In this document: positions 52,303 through 59,666 of the stretch, one piece after another
Numbering within the stretch: the stretch's first letter is position 1
Layout: the number at the start of each line of letters is the position of its first letter
Assembly (NCBI GenBank): GCA_958295745.1
Contig: OY282370.1
Span: forward strand, 2,578,548-2,642,547
Reading direction: 5' to 3'
Length of the DNA stretch: 64,000 nucleotides
Source of the DNA: an uncultured Acidimicrobiia bacterium
GTDB lineage: Bacteria > Actinomycetota > Acidimicrobiia > Spongiisociales > Spongiisociaceae
The notes under the pieces: model-generated
Seen by the model: only the letters and a program-made list of their open reading frames with translations
Database searches by the model: none
Told to the model about the DNA's origin: nothing
Program-made: the position numbers and the translations under genes

Positions 52303-55300
52303 GCTCCGGCTGAGGAACTTCCGCTCCTTCTACGGGGAGGGCCACACCTTCGATTTTCGCGATCGGCGGCTGATCGGGATCGTGGGGCCGATCGGATCCG
52401 GCAAGAGCACCCTCCTCGACGCGGTCGCCTTCGCCCTCTACGGGCGCACCCCCCGCATCGGCCTGGCCACCAAGTCGCTCATCCACCAGCGGGCCGGCAA
52501 CGGCGCGGTGTCCCTGCGGTTCGATGTGGAAGGGGAGGTGTGGGAGGCGGTCCGCAACCTGCGGCGCAAAGGGGCCAGCCAGCACGCTCTGTACCGGTTG
52601 CCGGACGATGTTTCCGACTTTGATCCGGCCAAGGATGCGGTCGAGAAGATACTGCTCGAACGGGATGTCAACGCCCGGATCGAAGATCTGCTCGGCCTCG
52701 ACTACCAGGGGTTCGGCCGGTCGGTCCTGCTGGCCCAGGGCCAATTCGCCGATTTCCTGAACGCCAAGCCGGCGGAGCGTGACAAGGTGCTCAAGGGGGT
52801 GTTCGGCTACGAGCGCATAGACGAGGTGCGGGAGCTTGCCAAGCGGAAGGCCGGACGGGCCCGGCACGAGATCGAAAAACTGGACATCCGACTCGAAAAT
52901 GCCCGGAAAGTCCGGGAGAGGCTGGCCGAATTGCGGAAAGATCTGGCTGAGGCGGTTGTCCGCTTCGAGAATCTGGAAGCCGCCCGCCCCGCCATCGAGG
53001 AGCTGGCCGGACGCATCAGCGCCGCCGAGGAGAGCCGGAAGAAGGCGCAAACCCGTTTGAAGGAGCTGCGCGGCCAGGCCGGGAAGTTGCCCGACCAGGA
53101 CGCCGGCAACCGCGATATCGCTTCGGCCGGCCAGGCCAAGGGCCGGCTGGCGGCGGCGGAGAAGCAACTGGAGGAGGCAGAGGACCGGCTGGCAGAGGCC
53201 GAGGCGGCGGTTGCTTCCGAGGAGTTCCAGCAGCGGGAGAGCGGTTGGAGGCAGGCTTCCGATCTGGCCGCCCGGCTGGAAGGCCGGATGGAGGCCGCCG
53301 ACCGGGCTTCGAAGGAGACGGACAGGGCAGCCGAAGCAGTGGACAAAGGCGAACAGGCGGTCGAGGAAGCCGGTTCGGCGGTGGAGGCCGCCCGTTCGGA
53401 GCTCGACGCCGCCGAGACGGACGCGCGGCAGGCCGAGTCCGCTCTGCGGTTGGCCGAGGGGCGGCTGCAGGAAGCCCTCCAAGCCGCCGACCTGGCCGCC
53501 CGGCTGGAGGATCGCGTGAAGGCGTCAGGCCAAGCGTCAGAGGCGGCGGCCCGGGCGGCCCGCGATGTCGAAGAGAGCGAACGGCTGGTGGAGGTAAACC
53601 GTTCGGCGGTGGAGGCTGCCCGTTCGGGGCTCGACGCCGCCGAGACGGACGCGCGGCAGGCCGAGTCCGCTCTGCGGTTGGCCGAGGGGCGGCTGCAGGA
53701 AGCCCGCCATGCGGACATGGCCGGCTCGTTGCGCGACCGTCTGGCCGTCGGTGATGCTTGCCCGGTCTGTGAGCAGCCTGTCCACGAAGTTCCGCAAAGG
53801 ACCGACCGCCACACCGACACCGACACCGCCCGGGTTGCGGTGGAGGGGGCTCGTTCCGGGTATGAGGCGGCGGGTGAGGGGTTGTTGGCGGCGAAGGGTC
53901 GGTTGGAGGGGGCTAGGGCGGCTTTTGTGGCTTCTTCTGGTGGGCTTGAGGGGGCTCGGGGTCGGTTGTCCGATGCTCGGTTGTATGAGAGGGAGCAGCA
54001 GGGGCGGTTGGATATTCTTCGGGGGGAGATACGGGGTTTGTTGGGGGAGGGCGATCCGGCGGAGCATCTGACGGTAGAGCGGGCCGCCTGCGGCGCCGAC
54101 ACCGCTCGGGTTGCGGTGGAGGGGGCTCGTTCCGGGTATGAGGCGGCGGGTGAGGGGTTGTTGGCGGCGAAGGGTCGGTTGGAGGGGGCTAGGGCGGCTT
54201 TTGTGGCTTCTTCTGGTGGGCTTGAGGGGGCTCGGGGTCGGTTGTCCGATGCTCGGTTGTATGAGAGGGAGCAGCAGGGGCGGTTGGATATTCTTCGGGG
54301 GGAGATACGGGGTTTGTTGGGGGAGGGCGATCCGGCGGAGCGGCTGGCGGCTGAGCGGGCCGTCCTGGACGTGTCCCACCGCAAGGTGGAGGAGGCGCGC
54401 AAGCTTCGGGAAGGGGCGCTCAAGGCGCGCGGACGGGCTGTGGGGGAGGAGCAGAAGGCCCAGCGCAGGCTGTCGGATCTGAGGACCCGGATTGGCGCAC
54501 TTGCCGCAAGCCTCCAAACCGGTCTGGAGGTTCCCGACGACGATCCCGAAGCGGTCCGGTCGGCGCTGGCCGCCCTGCACACCGAATGGAAGCGGGTGTC
54601 GTCCGACTTGGAGCGGGCGATGGGGGAGCACCGGGCCAGGATCGAGACGGACGCCGAGCGCATGGAGGAGCTGCGGGCCGAACACCATGTGGCCGGTTCG
54701 ATCGAGGAGGCCTTGGCCGCGGTCGGGGCTACCCGGGATCATCTGGAGAAAGGTATCGAGCTGGCAGAGAAGCAGCTGGCGGGGGTGGAAGACCTGAAGG
54801 CGGAGCGCCGCCGGCGGAAGGATCAGGAACGCCTGAACGGGAGGTTGGCCTCCGACCTGACCAACGCCAAGTTCATCCGCTTTCTGCTCGACGAGGAGCG
54901 GGCGAGGCTGGCCGGGCTGGGTTCCGAACACTTCGAGCGGCTTTCCTCGGGCCGTTACCGCTTCACCGAGGACGGGGAGTTTCATGTGGTGGACCTCAAC
55001 GCCGCCGAGGCGATCCGCCGGGCCGACAGCCTGTCGGGCGGCGAGACTTTCCTGGCGTCGCTGGGTCTGGCGCTCGGCCTAGCCGAGATGGTAGGCAGGA
55101 GGGGAGGCCGCCTCGACGCTTTCTTCCTCGACGAGGGGTTCGGCGCCCTCGACCCCGAGCACCTGGACCTGGCCATGGAAGGCATAGAATCCCTGGTGGC
55201 AGACCGGGAACAGCGCCTAGTGGTGGTGGTGTCCCACGTCCCCGAGGTGCGCCGCCGCGTCGAGGACCTGATCGAGCTCGGCAACGAAGCCGCCACCGGC

Positions 55301-55333
55301 GATTCGAAGGTGATGTCCGGCGGGGCGCGGTAG
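52289..55333 (+). CDS. sbcC: SbcC/Rad50-type SMC ATPase with duplicated coiled-coil segments
   Basis: A 1014-residue Rad50-like protein. Walker A is GPIGSGKST (33-41); a Q-loop follows in SVLLAQGQFADFLNAK. Long coiled coils run from about 170 to 490 and 500 to 870. The zinc hook CPVC is at 491-494. The C-terminal ATPase lobe has LSGGETFLASLGLALGLAEM (about 918) and Walker B DAFFLDEGFGALD. Two internal duplications are visible: a 35-residue block repeated at about 362 and 438 before the hook, and an about 80-residue block repeated at about 512 and 604 after it. The ATG overlaps sbcD by 14 bases. Confidence 0.94.
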   Translation: MRPLELRLRNFRSFYGEGHTFDFRDRRLIGIVGPIGSGKSTLLDAVAFALYGRTPRIGLATKSLIHQRAGNGAVSLRFDVEGEVWEAVRNLRRKGASQHALYRLPDDVSDFDPAKDAVEKILLERDVNARIEDLLGLDYQGFGRSVLLAQGQFADFLNAKPAERDKVLKGVFGYERIDEVRELAKRKAGRARHEIEKLDIRLENARKVRERLAELRKDLAEAVVRFENLEAARPAIEELAGRISAAEESRKKAQTRLKELRGQAGKLPDQDAGNRDIASAGQAKGRLAAAEKQLEEAEDRLAEAEAAVASEEFQQRESGWRQASDLAARLEGRMEAADRASKETDRAAEAVDKGEQAVEEAGSAVEAARSELDAAETDARQAESALRLAEGRLQEALQAADLAARLEDRVKASGQASEAAARAARDVEESERLVEVNRSAVEAARSGLDAAETDARQAESALRLAEGRLQEARHADMAGSLRDRLAVGDACPVCEQPVHEVPQRTDRHTDTDTARVAVEGARSGYEAAGEGLLAAKGRLEGARAAFVASSGGLEGARGRLSDARLYEREQQGRLDILRGEIRGLLGEGDPAEHLTVERAACGADTARVAVEGARSGYEAAGEGLLAAKGRLEGARAAFVASSGGLEGARGRLSDARLYEREQQGRLDILRGEIRGLLGEGDPAERLAAERAVLDVSHRKVEEARKLREGALKARGRAVGEEQKAQRRLSDLRTRIGALAASLQTGLEVPDDDPEAVRSALAALHTEWKRVSSDLERAMGEHRARIETDAERMEELRAEHHVAGSIEEALAAVGATRDHLEKGIELAEKQLAGVEDLKAERRRRKDQERLNGRLASDLTNAKFIRFLLDEERARLAGLGSEHFERLSSGRYRFTEDGEFHVVDLNAAEAIRRADSLSGGETFLASLGLALGLAEMVGRRGGRLDAFFLDEGFGALDPEHLDLAMEGIESLVADREQRLVVVVSHVPEVRRRVEDLIELGNEAATGDSKVMSGGAR
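53372..53704 (+). repeat. Direct repeat in the N-terminal coiled-coil arm of sbcC
   Basis: Two 105-base copies, 53372-53476 and 53600-53704, offset by 228 bases (76 codons) and differing at only a few positions. Each encodes a block with LDAAETDARQAESALRLAEG. The 123 bases between copies are not part of the repeat. Confidence 0.85.
53822..54342 (+). repeat. Direct repeat in the C-terminal coiled-coil arm of sbcC
   Basis: Two copies of about 240 bases, roughly 53822-54066 and 54098-54342, offset by 276 bases (92 codons) and essentially identical at DNA level. Each encodes a block starting DTARVAVEGARSGYEAAG and ending near GLLGEGDPAE. The repeated DNA is G-rich with TTG, GGT and GCT codons unlike the flanking C-ending codons. 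Confidence 0.9.
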
Positions 55334-55378
55334 TCATCCGCAACCTCGAAGATGGGAAGATGGGCTGAACCGGTTGGC

Positions 55379-55751
55379 TTACTGTTGAAACGGTTCACCG
55401 GTTTCGAGGTCGTAGCCGTCCAGATAGTCCTCGATGTTGCGGACGTACCCCCGGATCTGTACCACGTCGGGTTCATCGGAGGGGAACCGGTCGGCGGTGT
55501 ATGAAGCCACCCGGCATGCTGCCTGCGCCAGATCGAACAACACCGCAGAAGACCTCGAGCCCTTGCCCTGTCCGGTGGTGGACGGCCTCGGTGCGCCACG
55601 GTGTGATCGCATCGGCGCCGAGTGGTTCCAACAGAGGAGGGACGGCACTATGGCGGGCGATGCGCCCCTCGAGCGACGTAATCACCCGGGTGGTGCGCAT
55701 TCTCCACTCCACCCGGTCGGTCACGTTCACATCCACCGGGAACTCCACCAC
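55379..55751 (-). pseudogene. Frameshifted hypothetical gene beside repeat element
   Basis: Two minus-strand frames together read like one protein of about 125 residues. The first, from the GTG at 55751, begins MVEFPVDVNVTDRVEWRMRT and runs to about VHHRTGQG. The second continues from about SSAVLFDLAQAACRVASYTA to a stop at 55379. A frame change is needed near 55545-55575. The start lies five bases from the edge of the 55756-56119 repeat, so the promoter or N-terminus may have been replaced. The family is not recognised. An assembly error or programmed shift would be alternatives. Confidence 0.5.
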
Positions 55752-55755
55752 CCTC

Positions 55756-56119
55756 TTCTCGGTATGAGCCGTCCCGCCCGGCCTTCAACGACTCCGCCAC
55801 CTGGCGACGACGGGGGGCCGGCGGGCGAGTCTAAGGCCCGTTGCCGGTGCCGCGGTAAAGAATATTGCCAGGAACAAGGGCCTTGGTATTGTCATAGATA
55901 TGGTGTATAGTGATAGTTACCGAAGCACAAACATCACTGCCGGTTTCTAGAGAGCGCCGTGATCATAATCGGGATCTCACTTCGGTTCATCCCTTTGGAC
56001 CGAGGCCCGGCCTACGCGCCGGCACCGAGATAACGATCTGAGTGGCGGAGGTGGGGGCTGGGCCCAGAGGGACGGCGGCGGGAGGCGGCCATTTTTCGCG
56101 TTCTCGGCGGTTCTCGAAT
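55756..56119. repeat. About 360-bp repeat element, copy 1 (uninterrupted)
   Basis: Matches 60741-61088 plus 62392-62466 over its whole length with only point differences and small indels, from TTCTCGGTATGAGCC on the left to GGTTCTCGAAT on the right. It contains a conserved promoter-like sequence (55883-55911), a stretch with no conserved ORF, and a G-rich right part. Its right end cuts into a nucleotidyltransferase gene. I see no terminal inverted repeats; TTCTCG occurs at both ends in direct orientation. Confidence 0.85.
55883..55911 (+). promoter_or_regulatory. Sigma70-like promoter inside repeat copy 1
   Basis: TTGGTA (-35) and TATAGT (-10) separated by exactly 17 bases. The arrangement is identical in the second repeat copy (60927-60955), pointing rightward, so the element may carry its own promoter. 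Confidence 0.5.
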
Positions 56120-56312
56120 TCAGCTCGCAATGTTTCTCCCAGCGTTTCGTGTAGTCCAAGTCGTCGTAGGCGGCCATCAGGTCGATGTCGCTGCGCTCGT
56201 TGGCTTCGTCGCGGGCCACCGAACCGAACAGCACCACCCGGCCCACCCCGGCCTCGGCCAACGCCGCAGCCGCCCGCTCCGCGTCAGCCCGCACCGGTAC
56301 AGCGGCCGTCAT
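56120..56312 (-). pseudogene. Truncated MNT-type nucleotidyltransferase
   Basis: The first 64 codons of a minimal nucleotidyltransferase, from ATG 56312. They contain the catalytic motif LFGSVARDEANERSDIDLM (GSxARxxxxxxSDxDL). After YTKRWEKHCELN the frame runs into the repeat element and continues as meaningless sequence, so the C-terminal third is missing. Intact MntA-like proteins are about 95-110 residues and pair with a HEPN partner; none is seen here. I infer truncation by the arrival of the repeat. Confidence 0.7.
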
Positions 56313-56553
56313 CGTTGCCGTAGATCCTCTCTTTCATCGGCCATGACGGGACGTTGCCCGTCGCCGAAGTTCCAGATAGGTGCATGCTGCCACCCAAAAT
56401 ATCGGGCGGAGGTGTTCGATGCTAACGTCATTCTTGTTTCTATTTACCGGATAAAAGAAACCAACCTGTATAGTTGATTCGGCAGCATAAAACTATATCT
56501 TCAATTTGCTTCTCTTCTCTAGTGTATAGGCGTTCCGTCTGTTGAAGAGATCG

Positions 56554-56853
56554 TCAGATTGGAGTGAGCATACGGGCGTCTACCTTGGTGATGTAGTCCA
56601 TAGGGTCGAAGGACATCTCGTCGCGGCGGGGGTCGGCGTAGTAGCGTTCGGCGGCTTCCTCGAAGGTTCCCTCCCCGTCGTAGCGGGCGATCCACACGTA
56701 CTGGTAGGTCTCTTCCACCAGCCAGGGGCCTTCCCTACGGAAGCCGTGGTCCAGGCGTATCGGCAGGAGCTCCTCATCCACCTTGGCGGCGAACTCCTCC
56801 AACGTGCCGGGCTTCAGGTCATAGATGCGAAGTTGAGCAGTCATGACCCTCAT
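56554..56853 (-). CDS. NIPSNAP-like small protein
   Basis: A 99-residue dimeric alpha/beta-barrel type protein resembling the NIPSNAP family. It has AQLRIYDLKPGTLEEFAAK at the N-terminus, an internal YVWIARYDGEGTFEEAAERYYAD segment and a short C-terminus. Start is ATG 56853 (GGGAG ten bases upstream) or ATG 56844, three codons later. NIPSNAP proteins have no agreed enzymatic role; related folds are small monooxygenases and stress proteins. It ends 35 bases before the methyltransferase gene's stop region on the same strand, and about 240 bases of AT-richer sequence without a visible gene lie downstream. Confidence 0.72.
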   Translation of the reverse strand: MRVMTAQLRIYDLKPGTLEEFAAKVDEELLPIRLDHGFRREGPWLVEETYQYVWIARYDGEGTFEEAAERYYADPRRDEMSFDPMDYITKVDARMLTPI

Positions 56854-56888
56854 GATACACGGCTCCCTCGGCTTCGCTGCCTGGGTGT

Positions 56889-58460
56889 TCAGCCCCCGCC
56901 TACCCGTTTGATGTACGGGTCCAGGGTTTTCTCTCTCGCCCAAATCAGATCGATCAGGTCCTCCTCCGGAACCTGGAGCTCCCCGGCGGCGGCGACCTGA
57001 CGGCGGAACTCGTCCAGCGGGATGCGGCGGTCCTTCTTCTGCTGGTTGTGGTATTGGCACAGCGGGGCCCGATTGGGCAGCCGGTTGGAACCCTCCGCCG
57101 ACTTCGGGTCTATGTGGTCCAGATGGAAGTTGATGGGCTTGCGAATGACCGTTCCGTCCTGCCGCCGGTTGGCGAAGCCGCAGCACCAGGCCTGGTAGTC
57201 GGACAAATCCAGCAGCATGACCAGCATTTCCCGAGCAGGTATATCGGACGCCGGAACCTTGTACCTGCGTTCGCGGGGTTTCATGGCGGCGGCCGGTTCC
57301 GGGTCTTGGGTTACCCGCTCGGGGATGTCATCGGGCCGGATCATCCGGATATCGGCGTCGGCGATCAGCGCGGTCTGCCTGCCTTCCTCCATCTCCAACT
57401 CGGGGTTCTGGCCGTCCACCGCGTAATGGAACTTGTTGAACTGCCGCCTGACCACGGTCATGGCGCGAGGGTTGATATCGCACGCGATCCACTGCCTGCC
57501 CAGCCGCTCCGCGGCCACCGGAACATAGGCACAGCCAGCAAACGGGTCCAACACCACATCGCCGGGATTGGAAGCGGACCAGATAATGCGTTCGGCGAGA
57601 GCCACCGGCTTCTGGGTTGGGTAACCGGTACGTTCGCGGTCGGTGCTGCCGATATAGGGAATGTTCCACACGTCTCGCATGTTCACCCAGTTGTAGACTC
57701 CGCGTTCGTCTTGGAAGAATTCGGCTTGGCCTCCTCCGTAGTTGACCACGCCGGGTTTACGCGACTTGGACTTCGTATATGACTTCTCTTTTGGTTTAGT
57801 ATAGGTCCATTTATTGCTTTTAGAATAGAAAAAGATAGTGTCGTGCTTTTTCGAGAAACGGGTACGCGATGCCCCGCCCGTTCTATATGACCAAGCGATT
57901 TCGTTACGGAAGTTCTTGTGTCCGAACACCGCGTCCAACACGAGCCGCAGATAGGAGTTGGCGGTTGGGTCACAGTGCAGGAACAGCGAACCGGTTGGTT
58001 TCAGCACCCGCCTCATCTCTATCAGACGGATCGCCATGAAGGACAGGAAGGCAGCGTGCCCGTCTGAATGCGAGTACCGGGCGGCGTCGATCACCTTCGC
58101 CACCCCTTGGTGCTGAGCCTCGATCTTCTCCAGCCATTCCTCGTGGATATCGTCCTCCCAGGACCAGATATCGGAGAACCGGGCGGTGGCGTCTCCGTTG
58201 TCCGGCCAATTGATGTTCGCCTTGTCGGCCGCGGGGCGGTTGCGAATCCCCCAGTCGGCCAGGGTACGTTTCTCCAGAGCCATCTCTTCAGCGTTCAGGG
58301 GAGGCTTCAGCGTTCCGGTGAAGGTGTTTTTCTTGGCGAAAGGCGGGTCGGTAACTATCAGATCCACCGTTTCGTTGTCCAAGGCCTTGAGCAGTTCCAA
58401 GTTGTCGGCGATCACCATGCGCCGGTTCAGAGGGTGCGGGGAGTCGAACTGGGTGGTCAT
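56889..58460 (-). CDS. Beta-class DNA methyltransferase fused to HNH endonuclease domain
   Basis: A 523-residue two-domain protein. The N-terminal methyltransferase has the catalytic TDPPFAKKN (DPPF at 38-41) before the AdoMet motif VVLDPFAGCAYVPVAAERLG (about 300), the beta-class order of type II/III N6/N4 methylases, and QKPVALAERIIWSASNPG before it. The C-terminal region (about 420-500) is an HNH domain: Cys-rich WCCGFANRR, LDHIDPKS, NLxxLC-like RAPLCQYHNQQK. Methylation and cutting could therefore reside in one chain. The ATG at 58460 follows GGAG at six bases; the frame to 58520 lacks similarity. It follows gpsA by 67 bases on the same strand. Confidence 0.85.
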   Translation of the reverse strand: MTTQFDSPHPLNRRMVIADNLELLKALDNETVDLIVTDPPFAKKNTFTGTLKPPLNAEEMALEKRTLADWGIRNRPAADKANINWPDNGDATARFSDIWSWEDDIHEEWLEKIEAQHQGVAKVIDAARYSHSDGHAAFLSFMAIRLIEMRRVLKPTGSLFLHCDPTANSYLRLVLDAVFGHKNFRNEIAWSYRTGGASRTRFSKKHDTIFFYSKSNKWTYTKPKEKSYTKSKSRKPGVVNYGGGQAEFFQDERGVYNWVNMRDVWNIPYIGSTDRERTGYPTQKPVALAERIIWSASNPGDVVLDPFAGCAYVPVAAERLGRQWIACDINPRAMTVVRRQFNKFHYAVDGQNPELEMEEGRQTALIADADIRMIRPDDIPERVTQDPEPAAAMKPRERRYKVPASDIPAREMLVMLLDLSDYQAWCCGFANRRQDGTVIRKPINFHLDHIDPKSAEGSNRLPNRAPLCQYHNQQKKDRRIPLDEFRRQVAAAGELQVPEEDLIDLIWAREKTLDPYIKRVGGG

Positions 58461-58527
58461 CTGTTTCTCCTTGTATGTCCCGGAGGCGGCACCCTCAACC
58501 CTAAACCGAGGGTGTGACATTCTATGG

Positions 58528-59538
58528 TCAGGGGAGGATCCCGTGAGCCTCGGCCTTGGTTTCGCGGGTCATCAGGTCGACGAGCGCCCCGCCCACCGTC
58601 GCCCCCTCGTACAGGATCCGCCCCACCGCCTCGGAGATAGGCATCTCGACGCCGTACCGGGAGGCTAGGTCGAGCACTGCCCTGGTGGTCTTCACCCCCT
58701 CGGCCACCATGTTCGTCTCCGCCAGGATCTCGTCTATGCGGCGCCCCCTGCCGAGCTGGATGCCCACCCGGTTGTTGCGGCTGCGGGGGCTGCCGCAGGT
58801 CGCTATCAGATCCCCGACCCCCGCCAGCCCCCCGAACGTCAGCGCCTCCCCTCCCATGGCGATTCCGAGGCGGGTCATCTCGGCCAGGCCCCTCGTTACC
58901 AGGGCGGCCATCGAGTTCATCCCGAACCCCAGTCCGGTGGAGGCGCCCGCGGCTATGGCCATGACGTTCTTGGTGGCGCCCGCCACCTCCACTCCGATCA
59001 CATCCGGGTTGGTGTAAACCCGCAGCCTCGGCGAGGAGAAGAGAGCCTGTATCCGGCGGGCCGCCGTCCGGTCTCCCATGGCTATGACAGCGGCGGCCGG
59101 CTGGCCTTTCATGATCTCCGGGGCCAGGTTGGGGCCGGACAGCACTCCCACCGCGTCAGGGTCGCGGCCTTCCAGAACCTCCAGGGTCACCTGGGACATG
59201 CGCAGGCAGGTGCCGGTCTCGATGCCCTTGGTGAGGCTCACGATCGGGGTGGAGGGATGGATAAGGCCCCTGGCCCGGTCCAGCACCGTCCGGTATCCGT
59301 GCGAGGGTACGGCCACCATCACCAGGTCGGCGCCGTCCAGCGCCTCGTCGATCCGCGAGGCGGCCGCCACCGCCTCCGGCAGCGGGAATCCGGCCAGGTA
59401 GTCGGGGTTCTCGTGATCCGCGTTGATCCGGTCGGCCAGCTCGGCCCGCCGCGCCCACAGGATCACATCGGCGTCGGCGGCGGCGAGACAGGCGATGGTC
59501 GTTCCCCATGAACCGGCGCCGATGACTGCTACCCGCAT
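58528..59538 (-). CDS. gpsA: Glycerol-3-phosphate dehydrogenase [NAD(P)+]
   Basis: A 336-residue GpsA, reducing dihydroxyacetone phosphate to sn-glycerol 3-phosphate for phospholipid synthesis. The N-terminal Rossmann motif is GAGSWGTTIACLAA (7-20). Also present are SLTKGIETGT, SGPNLAPEI, EVAGATKNVMAIAAG (catalytic Lys) and LAGVGDLIATCGSPRSRNNRVG. Length is typical. The start is ATG 59538. The methyltransferase-HNH gene is downstream on the same strand, and the YchF-like gene diverges after about 130 bases. Confidence 0.94.
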   Translation of the reverse strand: MRVAVIGAGSWGTTIACLAAADADVILWARRAELADRINADHENPDYLAGFPLPEAVAAASRIDEALDGADLVMVAVPSHGYRTVLDRARGLIHPSTPIVSLTKGIETGTCLRMSQVTLEVLEGRDPDAVGVLSGPNLAPEIMKGQPAAAVIAMGDRTAARRIQALFSSPRLRVYTNPDVIGVEVAGATKNVMAIAAGASTGLGFGMNSMAALVTRGLAEMTRLGIAMGGEALTFGGLAGVGDLIATCGSPRSRNNRVGIQLGRGRRIDEILAETNMVAEGVKTTRAVLDLASRYGVEMPISEAVGRILYEGATVGGALVDLMTRETKAEAHGILP

Positions 59539-59666
59539 AGCCGGAATCGTAGGACATTTCCGGCCCGCTGCATCAGGTCGGGCGTTCCGTCTGTCGGGTC
59601 GATCAGGAGATGGACCGTTCGGGGGGGGGTCAGGCCCGGCGCCCTATGGCTATCCTGCCGCTCCGC

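Noticed and set aside
53372-54342. Possible CRISPR-like or satellite array
   Set aside because: Repeats are long, few and in frame within a coiled-coil gene, so they are protein-domain duplications.
52807-54663. Long minus-strand frame of 618 codons across sbcC, Ser/Arg/Ala-rich
   Set aside because: Mirror image of the coiled-coil codons and repeats of sbcC; no ribosome site or family similarity.
55930-56046. Possible tRNA or other structured RNA in the repeat (a GGTTCATCCC resembling a T-loop)
   Set aside because: No acceptor stem, anticodon arm or CCA-proximal pairing could be fitted; kept only as part of the repeat.
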